Shown here one piece after another: positions 62,001 to 64,000 of a DNA stretch of 64,000 nt. The DNA is taken from assembly GCA_034436155.1 (NCBI GenBank), contig DAOTVP010000061.1, positions 38,734 through 102,733 on the forward strand. Reading direction: 5' to 3'. Source of the stretch: GCA-2794515 sp034436155 (GTDB taxonomy: Bacteria > Chloroflexota > Anaerolineae > Aggregatilineales > Phototrophicaceae). A program made the position numbers and the translations under genes. The notes beneath the pieces were generated by a model. It was not told the DNA's origin, made no database searches, and saw nothing but the letters and a program-made list of their open reading frames with translations. How positions within the stretch are numbered: position 1 is the stretch's first letter; each line of letters begins with the position of its first letter.

Positions 62001-62038
62001 ATTCTGGTTCATCATCATCACATAGGAGTGAGAAAATA

Positions 62039-63844
62039 ATGTCTGTACCATACGAAGAATCGCAGTTGTATAAAATCCGCCATAGTTTGGCGCATATCAT
62101 GGCAGAAGCGATGTTAGAACGCTTTCCAGATGCCCAAATTGCCATCGGTCCGCCTATTGAGGACGGCTTTTATTATGATTTCTTGTTGCCCCAATCGCCC
62201 ACCGAAGAAGACCTGAAGTGGGTCGAAAAACGCATGAAGAAAATTATCAGTGGAAATCATCCATTTATCCGCAAAGAGGTCTCGCCAGAAGAAGCCCGCG
62301 CTCAATTTGCCAATCAGAAATTCAAATTGGAATTGATTGACGATTTGGTCAATGGACGGGTGAACGAAATGGGCGAAGAAATCGCCGCGCCCGCCAGCAC
62401 GATTACGTTTTATACGCAGAATAAATTCACGGATTTATGCCGCGGTCCGCATGTGAAGAGCACCAAAGAAATCAATCCCGATGCGTTCAGCATCACGTTT
62501 AAGCCCATCGCAGGCGCATATTGGCGTGGCGATGAAAACCGCGAACAACTCACGCGGATTTATGGCACGGCATGGGAAACGCCTGAAGAACTGGCAGATT
62601 ATCTGAATCGGCTCGAAGAGGCGCGTAAACGTGACCATCGCGTGGTCGGTGAACGGCTCGGCTTGTTCGTGATTGACCCGTTGGTCGGCAAGGGTCTCCC
62701 CCTGTGGAAACCCAAAGGGGCAATCATGCGCGATACGCTAGAACGCTGGTTGCGCCAAGTGCAAATTGATAACGGCTATAGCCCCGTTGTCACGCCACAT
62801 ATCGGCAAACTCGATTTGTATAAAACGTCGGGGCATTATCCCTATTATAAGGATAGCCAATACACGCCGATTCAGGTGGATGACGAAGAATTTTTGCTCA
62901 AGCCGATGAATTGCCCGCATCACTGCATGATTTATAGAAGTGAAATGCGCTCGTATCGAGATTTACCCCTGCGCCTCGCCGAATTCGGGACGGTATATCG
63001 CTATGAACAAAGTGGTGAATTGCACGGCTTAACGCGGGTGCGTGGCTTCACGGTGGATGACGCGCATTTATTCGTCACGCCAAGTCAATTGTTGGGCGAA
63101 TTCATTGCCGTAGTCAAGTTGATTCAATACGTGTTTAGCTCGCTGGGATTAACGGATTTCCGCGCCCGTGTCGGCATCCGCGATCCCAAAAGCGAAAAAT
63201 ATGTCGGTGATGACAAACTATGGGAACAAGCCACCGCCGCCATCATCCAAGCCTGTCAAGAATTGGGCTTGCCCCATACGGTAGAAGAAGGCGAAGCGGC
63301 ATTCTACGGTCCCAAACTCGACTTCATCTTCCGCGATGCGCTCAAACGCGAATGGCAATTGGGGACGGTGCAAGTGGATTATAACCTGCCCCAACGCTTT
63401 GAATTGGAGTATGTAGACGAAAACAACACGCGCCAACGCCCCATCATGATTCACCGTGCGCCATTCGGCAGTATGGAACGCTTCATCGGCATCATCATCG
63501 AACATTTTGCGGGTGAATTCCCCGCATGGCTCGCGCCTGTTCAGGTGATGCTCATCCCGGTCGCCGATACGCATAACGAATATGCTCATCAGGTTGCCAC
63601 GGAACTGAAAAAATATGGTTTCCGCGCCCAAGTGGATGCGGGTAAAGGTCGGATGCAAAAGAAAATCCGCGATGCCCGCGAGGACTACATCCCGTATATG
63701 TGCATTGTCGGCGACCGAGACATCGAAAATGGCACGGTCAGCGTGCGCCTGCGGACGGATGAAGATTTGGGCGCGATGAGCGTTGCCGATTTTATCGCCC
63801 TGCTGAACCGCGTGGTCGCAAACAAGGCGCTGGAATTGAAATAA
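62039..63844 (+). CDS. thrS: threonine--tRNA ligase
   Basis: Charges tRNA(Thr) with threonine. ATG 62039 (MSVPYEESQLYKIRHSL) with AGGAG 10 bases before it gives 601 residues. The editing domain is complete: HSLAHIMAEAML and the Cys-His in LCRGPHV. The class II core has motif 2 FGTVYRYEQSGELHGLTRVRGF, motif 3 IHRAPFGSMERFIGI and zinc ligands Cys in PMNCPHHCMIY, His in DDAHLF and His in IHRA. The anticodon-binding domain starts near residue 500. The N-terminal TGS domain found in E. coli ThrRS (about 60 residues) is absent; the protein begins right at the editing domain. Control is by the leader attenuator upstream. Confidence 0.97.
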   Translation: MSVPYEESQLYKIRHSLAHIMAEAMLERFPDAQIAIGPPIEDGFYYDFLLPQSPTEEDLKWVEKRMKKIISGNHPFIRKEVSPEEARAQFANQKFKLELIDDLVNGRVNEMGEEIAAPASTITFYTQNKFTDLCRGPHVKSTKEINPDAFSITFKPIAGAYWRGDENREQLTRIYGTAWETPEELADYLNRLEEARKRDHRVVGERLGLFVIDPLVGKGLPLWKPKGAIMRDTLERWLRQVQIDNGYSPVVTPHIGKLDLYKTSGHYPYYKDSQYTPIQVDDEEFLLKPMNCPHHCMIYRSEMRSYRDLPLRLAEFGTVYRYEQSGELHGLTRVRGFTVDDAHLFVTPSQLLGEFIAVVKLIQYVFSSLGLTDFRARVGIRDPKSEKYVGDDKLWEQATAAIIQACQELGLPHTVEEGEAAFYGPKLDFIFRDALKREWQLGTVQVDYNLPQRFELEYVDENNTRQRPIMIHRAPFGSMERFIGIIIEHFAGEFPAWLAPVQVMLIPVADTHNEYAHQVATELKKYGFRAQVDAGKGRMQKKIRDAREDYIPYMCIVGDRDIENGTVSVRLRTDEDLGAMSVADFIALLNRVVANKALELK

Positions 63845-63860
63845 GCAAGTCAAATAGAAC

Positions 63861-63883
63861 TGCCTCATAGATGCTATGGGGCA
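63861..63883. repeat. 10-bp hairpin after thrS
   Basis: TGCCTCATAG (63861-63870) and CTATGGGGCA (63874-63883) with one G-T wobble and loop ATG. 16 bases after the thrS stop, directly before repeat copy B. Confidence 0.75.
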
Positions 63884-64000
63884 GCCTCGCCTATGGCTCA
63901 AAGCCATAGGCTAACGTTTTGGAAGCCCACTAAAGGGGCTGGTTTTTGACTAATTTTGAGACAAATAATCGGCAGAAAGGCGGACTTGAGCGCCTTTAGT
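63883..64000 (-). repeat. dispersed 3'-end repeat, family III, copy B (cut by window edge)
   Basis: The reverse complement aligns with 9615-9738. It holds a perfect 10-bp stem GCCTATGGCT (63889-63898) with AGCCATAGGC (63902-63911), hairpin AGCCC/GGGCT with loop ACTAAAG (63924-63940) followed by GGTTTTTG, and AGCGC plus CTTTAGT at the very end. Like copy A it lies just 3' of a gene and in the same orientation to its transcription. Confidence 0.85.

Noticed and set aside
63218..63907. 229-residue minus-strand frame
   Set aside because: Lies antisense to the thrS catalytic and anticodon domains, which are clearly real; no ribosome site or family similarity.
1..64000. tRNA, rRNA, CRISPR, prophage or IS transposase genes
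   Set aside because: None seen on either strand: no T-loop-like GGTTCRA with acceptor stem, no regular direct-repeat array, no transposase or integrase motif.

Overview
The window looks like a piece of a chromosome from a Chloroflexota bacterium, probably of Anaerolineae type. This is inference from style: about half GC by eye, secreted proteins and lipoproteins with Thr/Pro-rich (TPTPTP) linkers, pre-peptidase C-terminal (PPC) repeats, WD40-like and LysM lipoproteins, a kinase-ATPase-TPR protein, and a GHMP-free, housekeeping-rich gene set. I recognise 48 coding features (including one 16-codon leader peptide, one gene cut by the left edge and one gene with an in-frame stop). I see no rRNA, tRNA, CRISPR array, transposase or prophage.

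Layout. 1-8.96 kb: two envelope proteins, an aminotransferase, RNase HI, a small membrane protein, a PGRP-type amidase, then a PLP-dependent Orn/Lys/Arg decarboxylase with a long untranslated leader, and a SET-domain protein. 9-14.8 kb (minus strand): PH-domain protein, secreted metallopeptidase, ComM, FlK-like thioesterase, PlsC, RluB-type pseudouridine synthase. 14.9-22.6 kb: aldehyde dehydrogenase, membrane glycosyltransferase, orphan OmpR-type regulator, a large PPC lipoprotein, Ddl. 22.8-32.2 kb (plus strand): Lon with an AlbA_2 regulator, three envelope proteins in a row, FabG with a YbaK-type deacylase. 32.4-41.8 kb (minus strand): a probable signalling operon in the order response regulator, Amt-histidine kinase fusion, response regulator, Ser/Thr kinase-ATPase-TPR protein, membrane MurF-like ligase. 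42-49.9 kb: HIT protein, DsbA-like protein, aconitase, CNNM-type membrane protein, enoyl-CoA hydratase, fasciclin protein. 50-61.7 kb: mostly secreted proteins (zinc metalloprotease, beta-helix/Calx-beta protein, glycoside hydrolase, broken PPC protein), plus BON protein, Dpm1-type mannosyltransferase, ADP-ribosylglycohydrolase and LspA. 61.8-63.8 kb: thrS behind an attenuator.

The most interesting signals are non-coding. (1) thrS is preceded by a good sigma-70 promoter, a 16-codon leader peptide with six consecutive Thr codons, an imperfect hairpin covering those codons, a second hairpin, and a strong intrinsic terminator: a leader-peptide attenuator for threonyl-tRNA synthetase rather than a T-box. 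(2) Many gene 3' ends carry a family of bipartite palindromes, usually as opposed pairs, whose outer and inner stems change in both arms together while short spacers stay fixed; they look like BIME/REP-type elements. (3) A different ~120 bp 3'-end repeat occurs at 9.6 kb and at the right edge of the window, with a covarying 10-bp stem and two hairpins with mutually complementary loops.

Many envelope products here are lipoproteins, so LspA (and Lgt/Lnt elsewhere) would process them; Ddl, the MurF-like ligase and the amidase touch peptidoglycan; the Amt-kinase operon suggests that ammonium or nitrogen status is relayed to diffusible receivers.
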